A DNA stretch of 57,363 bases from Clostridia bacterium (GTDB lineage: Bacteria; Bacillota; Clostridia; Christensenellales; Aristaeellaceae), in NCBI GenBank assembly GCA_017469265.1, contig JAFUGS010000095.1, positions 1 through 57,363 of the forward strand, in the 5' to 3' direction. Positions 16,307 through 27,569 of the stretch are shown here, piece after piece. The notes below the pieces were generated by a model. That model saw nothing but the letters and a program-made list of their open reading frames with translations. It had not been told where the DNA came from and did no database searches. The position numbers and the translations under genes are program-made. Each line of letters starts with the position of its first letter. Position 1 is the stretch's first letter.

Positions 16307-17857
16307 TTATTCCGCGGGATGCATGGCCCAGACATTCGGCCAGCAGTGCGCGTCATACAGCATGCCGGTATAGGCGCTGTTCCAGGCGTCCACGAACAGG
16401 CAGTTGTCCAGCACGGTGGTTACATAGTGATCCGCGCAGAACTGCTGGACCGCCGCATAGGCGTCGTACCGGGTGGCGTCATCCGCGGCCCAGGCGGCGT
16501 CGATCAGCGTGTGCAGTTCATCCTCGTAGGGACCGCGGTACGCTTCGAAAGAGGTGGGAACGCGGCTGTCGACCAGCTCCAGCATCCGGGTCACGTCCCA
16601 GGTGTCATTTTCGCCGATACCGATGGAGGAATCGCCGACAAACAAATGCTCGAACAGCATCACGGCCAGATCCACGGCTTCGATGTTGATGGTGATGCCG
16701 ATCTGGCTCAGGTAGTACTGCAGCAGTTCGTACTGGGACAGGTCGCTGCCGGCTACACCGTACATGGTGAAGGTCAGGTCCTCAGGGGTCCAGCCGTTCT
16801 CTGCGATGGCTTCGTCCATGGCGGCCTGCGCGACGCTCAGATCCTGAGAAAAGGTTTCACAGGCAAAATAGTACGCGGAGTTGGGGCCGGTCAAGGAGGA
16901 CTGGCCGTCCAGGCCGTAGCCCATGTGATAGGCTTCCGCCAGCGCGGCCTTGTCAATGGCGTAGAAGATGGCTTTACGGACATTTTCATCCTGCAGGGCA
17001 GGATTCCGGACGCTGCCGTCCTCCAGCAGGGACATATTGAAGGTCAAGGGCTGGGTCACGTTCTGATTATAGGGATTCACGGTCAGCCCGGCGGTCTTCA
17101 GCTCTTCAATCTGGTTGACCGCGATGGTGTAGGCCACATCCACGGTGCCCGCTTCCAGCGCATTGGTCCGGGCCGCCTGGTCGGCGATGAAGTAATAGAT
17201 GATCTGCTTGAAATAAGGCATATTGTCCTTATCCCAGTAGTTTTCGTTCCGCTCCAGGGTGATGTGATCACCGGAGACCCATTCCACCAGCTTGTAGGGG
17301 CCGGAACCAATGGGATCTCGCATCCACTTGGCGGTGTCCATGCCATCCGCTTCGAAGGCGGACCAGTCAAAGATCGTGTAATAGTCGCAGCCCAGGATGT
17401 CCAGCAGATTGCCGTAGGGCCGGTTCAGCGCGAGCACCACATGGGTATCATCCTCAACGACGAAGTTTTCCCGGTCGAACATGGCGGTGTAGCGCTGATG
17501 GTTGTCGCAGGAATAGTCCAGGGACTTGGCAACGTCTTCCGCGACCAGCTTTTCCCCGTTGGTGAAGTAGACATCATCCCGGATGGTGAAACGGATGTGC
17601 AGGTCGTCAATCCATTCCCACTCGGTGGCGATGCTGGGCTTGGAGACCTTCGCCTCGTCGTCCCACTCAACCAGGTAGTTCCACAGGGAGCTGTTCACAC
17701 GGTTGTCGACCTTGCTCTGCTGGTAAGCGGCAAACAGGGAAGCGGGTTCTCCATCCACGGCTACACGAAGCACCGCGTCAGCGGAGGGCTCGGCCAGCGC
17801 GGACACGCAGGTCAGCAGCATGCAGAGCGACAGGATGAGAGAAAGAAGCTTTTTCAT
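16307..17857 (-). CDS. ABC transporter solute-binding protein, family 5 (OppA/DppA type)
   Basis: A 516-residue extracytoplasmic binding protein of the SBP_bac_5 family, which binds peptides, opines, or some glycosides. The first 22 residues form a signal peptide. The mature part shows the family pattern IATEWEWIDDLHIRFTIRDDVYFTNGEKL and MRDPIGSGPYKLVEW. The signal peptide contains LLTC followed by VSALAE: Thr before Cys is a poor lipobox, while ALA-E fits signal peptidase I, so lipid anchoring is uncertain. GGAGGTAACCC precedes the ATG. The genes for both permeases and both ATPases lie directly upstream in the same operon. Confidence 0.93.
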   Translation of the reverse strand: MKKLLSLILSLCMLLTCVSALAEPSADAVLRVAVDGEPASLFAAYQQSKVDNRVNSSLWNYLVEWDDEAKVSKPSIATEWEWIDDLHIRFTIRDDVYFTNGEKLVAEDVAKSLDYSCDNHQRYTAMFDRENFVVEDDTHVVLALNRPYGNLLDILGCDYYTIFDWSAFEADGMDTAKWMRDPIGSGPYKLVEWVSGDHITLERNENYWDKDNMPYFKQIIYYFIADQAARTNALEAGTVDVAYTIAVNQIEELKTAGLTVNPYNQNVTQPLTFNMSLLEDGSVRNPALQDENVRKAIFYAIDKAALAEAYHMGYGLDGQSSLTGPNSAYYFACETFSQDLSVAQAAMDEAIAENGWTPEDLTFTMYGVAGSDLSQYELLQYYLSQIGITINIEAVDLAVMLFEHLFVGDSSIGIGENDTWDVTRMLELVDSRVPTSFEAYRGPYEDELHTLIDAAWAADDATRYDAYAAVQQFCADHYVTTVLDNCLFVDAWNSAYTGMLYDAHCWPNVWAMHPAE

Positions 17858-17933
17858 GGGTTACCTCCTTGTTTTTTTATTTCTCCACTCCTGAAAAGGA
17901 GCGGGAAGAATCATATCCCCGCGGATCTTTCCG

Positions 17934-18908
17934 TCAGGTGGCGTCAGGCAGCGCGTTGATTTCCTGAACCCGGTGGCAGGCGACGAAGTGATCCGGCGCG
18001 ATTTCCCGCAGCGCGGGTGTTTTTCCGTTTTTGCACGCTTCCGTGCAGTAGGCGCAGCGGCCGGCAAAACGGCAGGTATCCTTTGGGTTGATCGGGCTGG
18101 AAAGCTCGCCCTGCAGGAGCACCCGCTGGGGCCGGTTGTGCAGGGACGGGACGGGAATGGCGGACAGCAGCGCCTTGGTGTAGGGGTGCCAGTGCTGCTG
18201 AAACAGAACTTTTGCCGGGGCTTTTTCCACGATCTGACCGAGGTACATGACGATAATATCGTCGGAGATATGCTTGACGACGGACATGTCGTGGGTGATG
18301 AAGATATAGGTCAGGCCCAGTTCCTTCTGCAGATCCTGCAGCAGATTCAGCACCTGTGCCTGAATGGACACGTCCAGCGCGGAAACCGGCTCATCGCAGA
18401 CGATCAGCTTCGGGTTGAGCGCCAGCGCCCGGGCAATGCCGATGCGCTGGCGGCGGCCGCCGTCCAGCTCATGCGGATAGCTGTTTTCAAACCGTTTCGC
18501 CAGGGAAACGGTATCCATCAGCTCATCCACGCGCCTGTTCAGGGCTTCCTTCGTGGGCTGCGTCTTGTAGATGCGCATGGGTTCGGCGATCAGCTCCCGA
18601 ATGGAAAGCCGGGGATCCAGGGAAGCGTAGGGATCCTGAAAGATCATCTGGATATCCGGACGAATCTTATGGAATTCCCTGGCGGGCATCTTCGCGATGT
18701 CCTGCCCCTCGAAGCGGACGGTGCCGGCGGTGGGATCCAGCAGGCGGATGATCGTTTTGCCCAGGGTGGATTTGCCGCATCCGGATTCGCCGACAACGCC
18801 AAGGGTTTTCCCTTTTTCCAGGGTGAAGGACACATCGTCCACCGCGTGGAGCAGCCCTTTGGAAACCGGGAAATACTGCTTCAGATGCTCAACTTCCAGC
18901 AGCGCCAT
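17934..18908 (-). CDS. Oligopeptide-type ABC transporter ATPase (OppF-like)
   Basis: A 324-residue ATP-binding subunit. It has Walker A GESGCGKST, Walker B LIVCDEPVSALD, and the C-terminal oligo_HPY domain with four cysteines (CRFAGRCAYCTEAC) that in some relatives binds an Fe-S cluster. The ABC signature reads LDGGR instead of LSGGQ; I recall this variant in other clostridial OppF proteins, so it is probably functional. It lies 3 bp after the OppD-like gene and precedes the binding-protein gene, completing a five-gene importer. Confidence 0.94.
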   Translation of the reverse strand: MALLEVEHLKQYFPVSKGLLHAVDDVSFTLEKGKTLGVVGESGCGKSTLGKTIIRLLDPTAGTVRFEGQDIAKMPAREFHKIRPDIQMIFQDPYASLDPRLSIRELIAEPMRIYKTQPTKEALNRRVDELMDTVSLAKRFENSYPHELDGGRRQRIGIARALALNPKLIVCDEPVSALDVSIQAQVLNLLQDLQKELGLTYIFITHDMSVVKHISDDIIVMYLGQIVEKAPAKVLFQQHWHPYTKALLSAIPVPSLHNRPQRVLLQGELSSPINPKDTCRFAGRCAYCTEACKNGKTPALREIAPDHFVACHRVQEINALPDAT

Positions 18909-18911
18909 GCT

Positions 18912-19895
18912 TTAGTCCGCCTCCTTTCGGGCAAAGATGCATTTCACGAAATGTCCAGGGGAGACTTCAACCAGCTTCGGATCCGCCGCGCGGCATTGCT
19001 CCGTGCACCGGTCGCACCGGTCACAGAAGCTGCAGTAGGGCGGAAGATCCGTGGGATCAATGATCTGCCCCTTCACGGGCTGCAGCCGTTCCACATCCTT
19101 GTCCAGGGATGGTATGGATGCGAAGAGACCCAGCGTGTAGGGATGCTGCGGCCGGTCGAAGATGTCCTCTACCGTACCGATTTCCACGATCTCCCCGGCA
19201 TAAACCACGGCGCACTTGTTGCAGATATCCGCCACAATGCCCAGGTCGTGGGTGATCAGCATGAGCGCGGTGCCGAAACGGTCCCGCAGATCCTTGATCA
19301 TATCCAGCACCTGCGCCTGAATGGTTACATCCAGGGCGGTGGTAGGCTCATCGGCGATGAGCAGTTCCGGGTTGCAGGCCAGCGCGATGGCGATGACAAC
19401 CCGCTGTTTCATGCCGCCTGACAGCTGATGGGGATAATCCTTGTAGCGCTCCGGCCGGATGCCGACCATCTGCAGCATGTCCAGCGCTTTCTTCTGCGCC
19501 TCCTCTTTGGTGCAGCGCTCGTGCAGCAGAATGACTTCGGCGATCTGATCCCCGATGCCGACGACCGGGTTCAGCGCGGTCATGGGATCCTGAAAAATCA
19601 TGGATACCTTTTTGCCGCGGATGGCGCGCATGTCGTTCTTGCTTTTTTTCGCGATGTCCTCGCCGTCGATTTCCACTTTCCCCCGGATGATATGTGTCGG
19701 GGGATAGGGCAGCAGGCCCATCATGGCCAGGGCGATGGTGGTTTTTCCGGCGCCGGTTTCCCCTACCAGCCCAAAGGTATCGGCGGGAAGAATTTCAAAG
19801 CTGACGCCGTTGACTGCTTCCACCACGCCATCCCTGGTTTCATAATGGATCACCAGATCGTCGACTTTGGCGATGGGCGTTGTTTTCTTTTCCAT
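18912..19895 (-). CDS. Oligopeptide-type ABC transporter ATPase (OppD-like)
   Basis: A 327-residue ATP-binding subunit that pairs with the OppF-like protein. It has Walker [10 protein letters not shown], a canonical signature LSGGMKQR, Walker [13 protein letters not shown] and the oligo_HPY C-terminal domain with a [14 protein letters not shown] cysteine cluster. It starts 12 bp after oppC with GGAGGCGCCCGT before the ATG. The intact signature here, against the altered one in its partner, suggests that the two ATP sites of the heterodimer are not equivalent. Confidence 0.95.
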   Translation of the reverse strand: MEKKTTPIAKVDDLVIHYETRDGVVEAVNGVSFEILPADTFGLVGETGAGKTTIALAMMGLLPYPPTHIIRGKVEIDGEDIAKKSKNDMRAIRGKKVSMIFQDPMTALNPVVGIGDQIAEVILLHERCTKEEAQKKALDMLQMVGIRPERYKDYPHQLSGGMKQRVVIAIALACNPELLIADEPTTALDVTIQAQVLDMIKDLRDRFGTALMLITHDLGIVADICNKCAVVYAGEIVEIGTVEDIFDRPQHPYTLGLFASIPSLDKDVERLQPVKGQIIDPTDLPPYCSFCDRCDRCTEQCRAADPKLVEVSPGHFVKCIFARKEAD

Positions 19896-19907
19896 ACGGG
19901 CGCCTCC

Positions 19908-20816
19908 TTACTTCAGCCTGGGATCCAGCGCGTCACGTAGCCCGTCTCCCAGAAGGTTGAAGCCAAGCACCGCCAGCATGATCATGATGCCGGGGAACAG
20001 GCAGAGGTATGCGTGGCTGGAAAGATACTGCCGGCCGGTGGACAGAAGGGATCCCCATTCCGGCGTGGGCGGTGAGATGCCGACGCCCACAAAACTGAGG
20101 GCGGATACGCAGAGGACTTCCACGCCCAGCAGTCCGACGATGGCCAGGATGACCGGTCCGACGGCGTTGGGAACAAGGTGGCGGAACATAATGCGGAAGT
20201 TGCTGGCCCCCATGGCTTTGGAGGATTCCACATAATCGCTGTCGATGACGGTGAAAATGGCGCCGCGGAAGGTGCGGGCCATGTTCGGCACCGCGCCCAT
20301 GCTCAGACCGATTACCAGCACGGTTTCGTTGTTGCCAAGGCAGGCGACGATGGCGATGGCCAGCATGATGCCGGGGATGGATCCCCAGATGTCAATGATG
20401 CGCATGATGGTGTTATCCACGGTTCCGCCGAAGTAGGCAGCGATGATGCCCAGCACCCCGCCCACCAGGATGGCGAAGAGCACCGCGAAAATCGCGATGG
20501 GCATGGTGATCCGTGTGCCGTAGATGCAGCGGGTCAGCATGTCCCGGCCCAGCTGGTCCGTGCCGAAGGGATGCTTGGCGGAGGGGAACTGGAGTTTATC
20601 CTTCATGTTCACTTCGTCAAAGCCGTAGGGGGTCAGAACAGGAGCCAGGATGGCGACCAGCGCCAGCAGGATCAGGATGATCATGCCGAGGATGGCAACC
20701 TTGTTGCGGATCAGCCGCAGCCAGGCTTCCTTTCCAGGCGTGGACTGGCGCACTTTGCCGTGCTTTGTGCGCCGTGCATTGATCTTTTGCATTTCAGGTG
20801 TCAGGTTTTTGGCCAT
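19908..20816 (-). CDS. Oligopeptide-type ABC transporter permease (OppC-like)
   Basis: A 302-residue inner-membrane permease with the N-terminal OppC_N region (WLRLIRNKVAILGMIIL) and six predicted helices. The EAA-like loop reads SSKAMGASNFRIMFRHLVPN and contacts the ATPases. The protein ends GDGLRDALDPRLK, a typical DppC/OppC C-terminus. Its ATG overlaps the oppB stop (TGATG), so the two permeases are translationally coupled. Confidence 0.95.
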   Translation of the reverse strand: MAKNLTPEMQKINARRTKHGKVRQSTPGKEAWLRLIRNKVAILGMIILILLALVAILAPVLTPYGFDEVNMKDKLQFPSAKHPFGTDQLGRDMLTRCIYGTRITMPIAIFAVLFAILVGGVLGIIAAYFGGTVDNTIMRIIDIWGSIPGIMLAIAIVACLGNNETVLVIGLSMGAVPNMARTFRGAIFTVIDSDYVESSKAMGASNFRIMFRHLVPNAVGPVILAIVGLLGVEVLCVSALSFVGVGISPPTPEWGSLLSTGRQYLSSHAYLCLFPGIMIMLAVLGFNLLGDGLRDALDPRLK

Positions 20817-21808
20817 CAGACGGTCACCCCCTGTTCTCTGAGCATCTGATTCAGCTTCCGCTTGCTGGCTTTTTTCCCGGTAATCTGGGACTTCAGGCGT
20901 GGATCAATGATCACATAAGCGATGTCCACCAGCAGATTCACTACGGTGAACATGATGGCCGTTACCAGAATGCCGCCCAGCATCCCCGGATAGTTCCGGG
21001 TGCTGATGGCGTTTACGATATAGGACCCGATGCCGGGCAGGGAGAAAACAATTTCCACTGTCATGTTGCCGCCCAGCGCGTTGCCGAGACCGGAACCGAT
21101 GCTGGTGGCGACAGGGATCATCGCGTTACGCATCATGTGATGCATCACGATGACGTCTTCCTTCTGGCCCTTGGCCCGGGCGGTGCGGATATAATCCTGC
21201 CGCATTACCTCCAGCATGGAGGAACGGGTGATGCGGATGAACTGGGCCATGGATCCGATGGTGGCAACGACGATGGGCATGATCCAGCCGGTCCAGTCCC
21301 CGTTGACGAAGAAGGAGGGCAGGAGCCCCAGACTGACCGAAAGCAGGCTGATCAGCAGCATGGAAAGCCAGAAGTTTGGCATGGAGACGAAGAGCACGGA
21401 AAGGAACAGCACCGAACCGTCGGTGATGGTGTACTGTTTCAGCGCGGACCAGACCCCCAGAGGAATGCCGATGAGCACGGCCAGGGAGACGGAGACAACG
21501 GCCAGAATCAGCGTATAGGGCAATTTGGCCAGCACCTCATCCCGCACGGGCTGCATCGTGGTATAGGAGGTCCCGAAATCGAAACGGGTGAACACGCCGA
21601 CTACGTAGTTGAACCAGCGCTCCAGCACGGGCTTGTCGAGGCCGAGCCGATGATGGACTTCGTCGATTTGTTCCTGTGTGGCGTTTCGGTCCAGCAGGGA
21701 AGCCGCGGGGTCGCCCGGCGTCAGCACAGTGATCGCGAAAACGATCGTGATCACGCCAACCATAACCGGAATAAGCCAAAGCAGTCGCTTCAGAATGTAT
21801 CGCAGCAT
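20816..21808 (-). CDS. Oligopeptide-type ABC transporter permease (OppB-like)
   Basis: A 330-residue permease opening with MLRYILKRLLWLIPVM, the classic OppB/DppB start. It contains the conserved LTPGDPA motif after the first helix and an EAA loop at RTARAKGQKEDVIVMHHMMRN. I chose the ATG at 21808 because GGGAGGAAAGCAC precedes it; the longer reading frame upstream runs through the end of the cyclase gene. It is the first transporter gene, 22 bp after the cyclase-family gene. Confidence 0.95.
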   Translation of the reverse strand: MLRYILKRLLWLIPVMVGVITIVFAITVLTPGDPAASLLDRNATQEQIDEVHHRLGLDKPVLERWFNYVVGVFTRFDFGTSYTTMQPVRDEVLAKLPYTLILAVVSVSLAVLIGIPLGVWSALKQYTITDGSVLFLSVLFVSMPNFWLSMLLISLLSVSLGLLPSFFVNGDWTGWIMPIVVATIGSMAQFIRITRSSMLEVMRQDYIRTARAKGQKEDVIVMHHMMRNAMIPVATSIGSGLGNALGGNMTVEIVFSLPGIGSYIVNAISTRNYPGMLGGILVTAIMFTVVNLLVDIAYVIIDPRLKSQITGKKASKRKLNQMLREQGVTV

Positions 21809-21830
21809 GTGCTTTCCTCCCTTTTGGTGA

Positions 21831-22577
21831 TTACTTCGCGGAGGTGAATCCGTCCAGTCCCTCGATCGCGTACACCCGGACCGGGCAGGAATCCAGACCG
21901 ATGATTGGCAGCGGAGCATAGCTGATGAAGAAGGTATCCGTCCGCAGCAGCTCCAGATTCTGCAGCACTTCCAGGAAGAGGCAGTTTTGCGCCATCAGGA
22001 TGTCATGGAAGGGCTTGACATTTTCATTGCTGTCCTCGATGGACACGCCGTCGCCGAAGCCGACGCACTGCGCGCCATGAGCGGCCAGCCACCGAGCGCT
22101 GTCTTCCCCGACCAGAAGGCGGTGGTCATCCGGGCCGTTGGTCGCCGGTGTGAAGGGGGGAAGCTTGTGCGGGCTGTCCAGGATGACGGTATCTCCGGGA
22201 CGCATCCGTCCCCCGATTGCAGCTTCCAGATCCGCTCCGGTAATCTGATGGTTTTCCGGCAGATCCAGGGTGACATACAGGCCGCGCCCCATGAACTGCG
22301 TCAGCGGCAGCTCCGCGACGGAAGGCCAGGTTTCATCATGATGATAGGGACATTCACAGTGGGTTCCAAGATGGCTGGTAAGATCCATGATGGTGTGAAA
22401 GTCCGGGATGGATCCGCCCGTGTTGTAGCGCCAGAGACGGCAGCGCCGGCTTTCCGTGTTTGGATCCAGCACTTTGGTCAGGTCCACGATGTGGAGCGGT
22501 CCCATCGTGTACTCCTTGGGAGGAAGCTGTTCCGGCTTCCGCTTTGGATACCCCGCAACCCAGTTGTAGTCAGCCAT
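21831..22577 (-). CDS. Cyclase / kynurenine-formamidase-like metal hydrolase
   Basis: A 248-residue cytoplasmic protein of the cyclase family (PF04199). The metal-binding motif HLGTHCECPYHHDE matches the family HxGTHxDxPxH with Glu replacing the usual Asp. The conserved C-terminal VGFGDGVSIEDS segment is also present. Family members hydrolyse N-formylkynurenine, isatin or cyclic imides and lactams, so this gene supports a role for the operon in opening a ring or cleaving an amide. GGAGAAAAAA precedes the ATG. It is the second gene of the operon. Confidence 0.87.
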   Translation of the reverse strand: MADYNWVAGYPKRKPEQLPPKEYTMGPLHIVDLTKVLDPNTESRRCRLWRYNTGGSIPDFHTIMDLTSHLGTHCECPYHHDETWPSVAELPLTQFMGRGLYVTLDLPENHQITGADLEAAIGGRMRPGDTVILDSPHKLPPFTPATNGPDDHRLLVGEDSARWLAAHGAQCVGFGDGVSIEDSNENVKPFHDILMAQNCLFLEVLQNLELLRTDTFFISYAPLPIIGLDSCPVRVYAIEGLDGFTSAK

Positions 22578-22609
22578 TTTTTTCTCCTTCTTTCTTCATC
22601 ATTTCTTCG

Positions 22610-22627
22610 TTCAGTCTCGGGACTGAA
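22610..22627. repeat. Perfect short hairpin between cyclase and reductase genes
   Basis: TTCAGTC-TCGG-GACTGAA is a perfect 7-bp stem with a tetraloop. Its arms match the arms of the hairpin repeat in the smc leader (36628-36670). Followed by a T-rich stretch only on the plus strand, it is not a terminator for the operon. Confidence 0.6.
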
Positions 22628-22688
22628 TCAATTCTTTTTCAGGAAGGGGCTGGTGGAGCCGCTGTGTTCTATCCGGCGCCGCGGCCTC

Positions 22689-23609
22689 CTAATCCATCCG
22701 GGGCTTTCCTTCCAGCGCGTGAATCAGCGCGACCAGCATCTCGTGACAGGGAACCTGCAGCCCCTGTGCCTTGGCCGCGGCTACCACGCTGCCGCTGATG
22801 GTATCCACTTCCGTGCGGCGCCCCGCCCGGATATCTGAATAGATGGAGGTGTAACCGTTCGGCGCGTTGCGGCAGACGGCTTCCACGCCGGAAAGGACAT
22901 CTGCTTCATCGAAGCGGGCGAAGCCTTCCGCGTTAGCTACCATGACCGCCTCGTGGCACAGCTGGCGCATGATGCCGTGGGCGGAATCATTCTCCATGAG
23001 GAATCCCAGCGGAACCTGAAGCACGGCGGTTAAGGCGCTGGCGGCGGTGTTGGTGAAGAGCTTGGTCCAGATCTGCTTCTGGATTTCATCACAGGTGACA
23101 CACTCCAGACCGCAGGCGGTAAAGTTCTCCGCCAGAGGAAGAAGGCTGGCGCTGTTTCCTGAGAGCAGCCCAACCGAGGTCAGCCCGATGCCGCCGTGAT
23201 GGATGTAACCGTTCTCGATGATGGAGCTGTTATGCTGCGTGGTACCGATGATAATACGATCTGGCTTTGCAAACGATAACAATTTCCGGTCGTGTCCAGC
23301 GCCGTTCTGCAGGGTCATCAGGCAGGTGTTTTCGCCGATGAGATGCTGATTGTTCCGAAGGGCTTCCTCTGTGAACATGGCTTTCACAAAGACGAGGATC
23401 AGATCCATCGTCCCGAGCCCCTTAGTGCTGGTAACCGCGCGCGGATACAGGCGGACATCGCCTTCTTTTTCACGGATTTTCACGCCTTCCCGGTTGATCC
23501 GGTCCACCCGTTCCTGGCTGATTTCCACCAGCCATACCTCGTTTTTCCTTGACAGGTAACCACCGAAGAGCATTCCCATGGCGCCTGCGCCAAGTACTGC
23601 GATTCTCAT
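22689..23609 (-). CDS. Ketopantoate reductase (PanE/ApbA) family oxidoreductase
   Basis: A 306-residue NADP-type reductase. It has an N-terminal dinucleotide-binding loop VLGAGAMGMLFGG, the conserved KAMFTEEAL lysine region, NGAGHD, and the C-terminal helical domain with WTKLFTNTAASALTAV, where canonical PanE has Lys and Asn in the active site. Family members reduce ketopantoate, but many catabolic paralogues act on other 2-oxo acids. Being the first gene of a substrate-controlled operon far from pan genes, it is more likely a catabolic 2-keto acid reductase than the pantothenate enzyme. I chose the ATG at 23609 (GAGAGGAAGCA before it); it lies 57 bp downstream of the operator. Confidence 0.87.
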   Translation of the reverse strand: MRIAVLGAGAMGMLFGGYLSRKNEVWLVEISQERVDRINREGVKIREKEGDVRLYPRAVTSTKGLGTMDLILVFVKAMFTEEALRNNQHLIGENTCLMTLQNGAGHDRKLLSFAKPDRIIIGTTQHNSSIIENGYIHHGGIGLTSVGLLSGNSASLLPLAENFTACGLECVTCDEIQKQIWTKLFTNTAASALTAVLQVPLGFLMENDSAHGIMRQLCHEAVMVANAEGFARFDEADVLSGVEAVCRNAPNGYTSIYSDIRAGRRTEVDTISGSVVAAAKAQGLQVPCHEMLVALIHALEGKPRMD

Positions 23610-23665
23610 TGCTTCCTCTCTTTCGTGTCGTGCATTCTTCCAAATACGGTGAAAAACCCAGGAAC

Positions 23666-23681
23666 TTGCAATCGGTTGCAA
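23666..23681. promoter_or_regulatory. LacI-type operator O1
   Basis: TTGCAATCGGTTGCAA is a 16-bp palindrome with one mismatch from TTGCAACCGGTTGCAA, with the central CG common to LacI-family operators. It lies directly after the -10 box of the minus-strand operon promoter and would cover the transcription start. Confidence 0.8.
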
Positions 23682-23683
23682 TT

Positions 23684-23712
23684 AATATAGCATCAATCTG
23701 GCAAAAAAGCAA
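23684..23712 (-). promoter_or_regulatory. Promoter of the catabolic/transport operon
   Basis: On the minus strand TTGCTT (23707-23712) and TATATT (23684-23689) are separated by 17 bp. Operator O1 follows within two bases, so bound repressor would block initiation. Confidence 0.78.
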
Positions 23713-23881
23713 CCTTTTTTTCAAAATATTTTTTTGCGCAATGACGCGGCCTGACTTCGCGCAGAACAGGTGTGGTGCAGGGCACTCCCTTGCGCGGGCT
23801 TGAGAACAGGGCGCGGCGCGTGATCAGAGACCCCAAAAGGCTGCGGAGGAGGGACATGATGAGAAACGCCAGCCTGGAGAA

Positions 23882-23897
23882 TTGCAATCGGTTGTAT
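23882..23897. promoter_or_regulatory. Auxiliary LacI-type operator O2
   Basis: TTGCAATCGGTTGTAT repeats the first 13 bases of O1 exactly and lies 216 bp away, upstream of the operon promoter. It could serve DNA looping. It also lies 28 bp upstream of the -35 of the divergent DUF554 gene. The rest of the 410-bp gap (23610-24019) shows nothing else beyond the two promoters. Confidence 0.6.
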
Positions 23898-23924
23898 ATT
23901 GTGGCGGCTGACGTGAAAAAAAGT

Positions 23925-23954
23925 TTGCGTTCACGGATACTCATCCGATATAAT
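23925..23954 (+). promoter_or_regulatory. Promoter for the DUF554 gene
   Basis: TTGCGT (23925-23930), an 18-bp spacer and a perfect TATAAT (23949-23954) lie 66 bp before the DUF554 start. Confidence 0.7.
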
Positions 23955-24019
23955 AACCAGGAAGCGCGTTTCGTGCGGAACGCACATGCTTCATTGTATG
24001 GGAAAGGACGGGGAAATCC

Positions 24020-24721
24020 ATGCCGACCGGCGTTATCTGCAACGTGCTGGCGGTCGTCCTGGGCGGTGTGCTCGGGACGGCGGGCGGCCGGAAGCTTTCA
24101 GAGGAGTTTAAGCAGAAGCTGAACCTGATCTTCGGCGTCTGTGCCATGGGGATCGGCGTTTCCTCCATCGTGCTGATGCAGAATATGCCCGCCGTGATTC
24201 TGGCGCTGATTCTGGGCACCATTCTCGGGATCGTGACCCGTCTCGGCGCGCGTATCGAAAACGGCGGAAGGAAGCTGGCGGGCCTGATTCCAGGCCAGGG
24301 GCAGACGGACAACGCGCTGCTGGTGACCACCATCGTGCTGTTCTGCGCCAGCGGAACCGGGATCTATGGAACGATCGTGTCCGGCATGAGCGGGGACCAC
24401 AGCATCCTGATCGCGAAATCCATCCTGGATCTGTTTACAGCCATGATTTTTGCCTGCTCGCTGGGGATGGTGACCAGCCTGGTGGCGATTCCGCAGGCGG
24501 TCATCTTCCTGCTGCTGTTCTTCTGCGCCAGGCTGATCTTCCCCCTGACGACGCCGGCCATGATCAACGATTTCAAGGCCTGCGGCGGGCTGATCATGCT
24601 GGCGACGGGTTTGCGCATCGCGAAGATCAGGGATTTTCCCATCGCGGACATGATTCCGGCCATGATTCTGGTCTGGCCCATCAGCTACGCGTGGAGCGCC
24701 TGGATCGTGCCCATGCTGTAA
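24020..24721 (+). CDS. DUF554 family membrane protein
   Basis: A 233-residue integral membrane protein. The opening PTGVICNVLAVVLGGVLGT and the central ASGTGIYGTIVSGMSGDHSILIAKSILD match the DUF554 (YdfK-like) family. About six or seven hydrophobic helices are present and no extracellular domain. The function is unknown; a transport role is often assumed. GGAAAGGACGGGGAAATCC stands before the ATG. It is divergent from the LacI-controlled operon, with 51 bp separating it from the copper ATPase gene downstream, which may share its transcript. Confidence 0.88.
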   Translation: MPTGVICNVLAVVLGGVLGTAGGRKLSEEFKQKLNLIFGVCAMGIGVSSIVLMQNMPAVILALILGTILGIVTRLGARIENGGRKLAGLIPGQGQTDNALLVTTIVLFCASGTGIYGTIVSGMSGDHSILIAKSILDLFTAMIFACSLGMVTSLVAIPQAVIFLLLFFCARLIFPLTTPAMINDFKACGGLIMLATGLRIAKIRDFPIADMIPAMILVWPISYAWSAWIVPML

Positions 24722-24772
24722 AACCGGTTTCGTGACGGAACGCCGGAGTGGACAGAGGAGCGGATTGAATCG

Positions 24773-27319
<2,547 letters not shown>

Positions 27320-27331
27320 GGAGCGTAAAGG

Positions 27332-27358
27332 CAGCCCCGGCCGGATCGGCCGGGGCTG
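27332..27358 (+). terminator. GC-rich hairpin after copA
   Basis: A 12-bp perfect stem with a three-base loop begins 13 bases after the copA stop. No T run follows directly (TGGTGCTTT), so it may be a weak terminator or an mRNA-stabilising hairpin. Confidence 0.55.
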
Positions 27359-27414
27359 TGGTGCTTTCCGGGAGGTTTCCTCCGGGGCCGCGCTGGTTTT
27401 TTCCTGTCCCCGCC

Positions 27415-27443
27415 TTGCGCCAGGTATGCGGATGAATTATAAT
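27415..27443 (+). promoter_or_regulatory. Promoter for the DUF6273-type protein gene
   Basis: TTGCGC (27415-27420), a 17-bp spacer and a perfect TATAAT (27438-27443) lie 126 bp before the start codon. Confidence 0.7.
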
Positions 27444-27569
27444 ATCCTTATTGTCTGAAAACCCGGGGAACACCGGGAGAAAAGCGGGAACGGAATCGGG
27501 AAACGGACATGGCGCTCACCGCGGCCGGGCCGTGAAGCGCGGTACCATGGGGAAAAGGAGGACTTTGGG

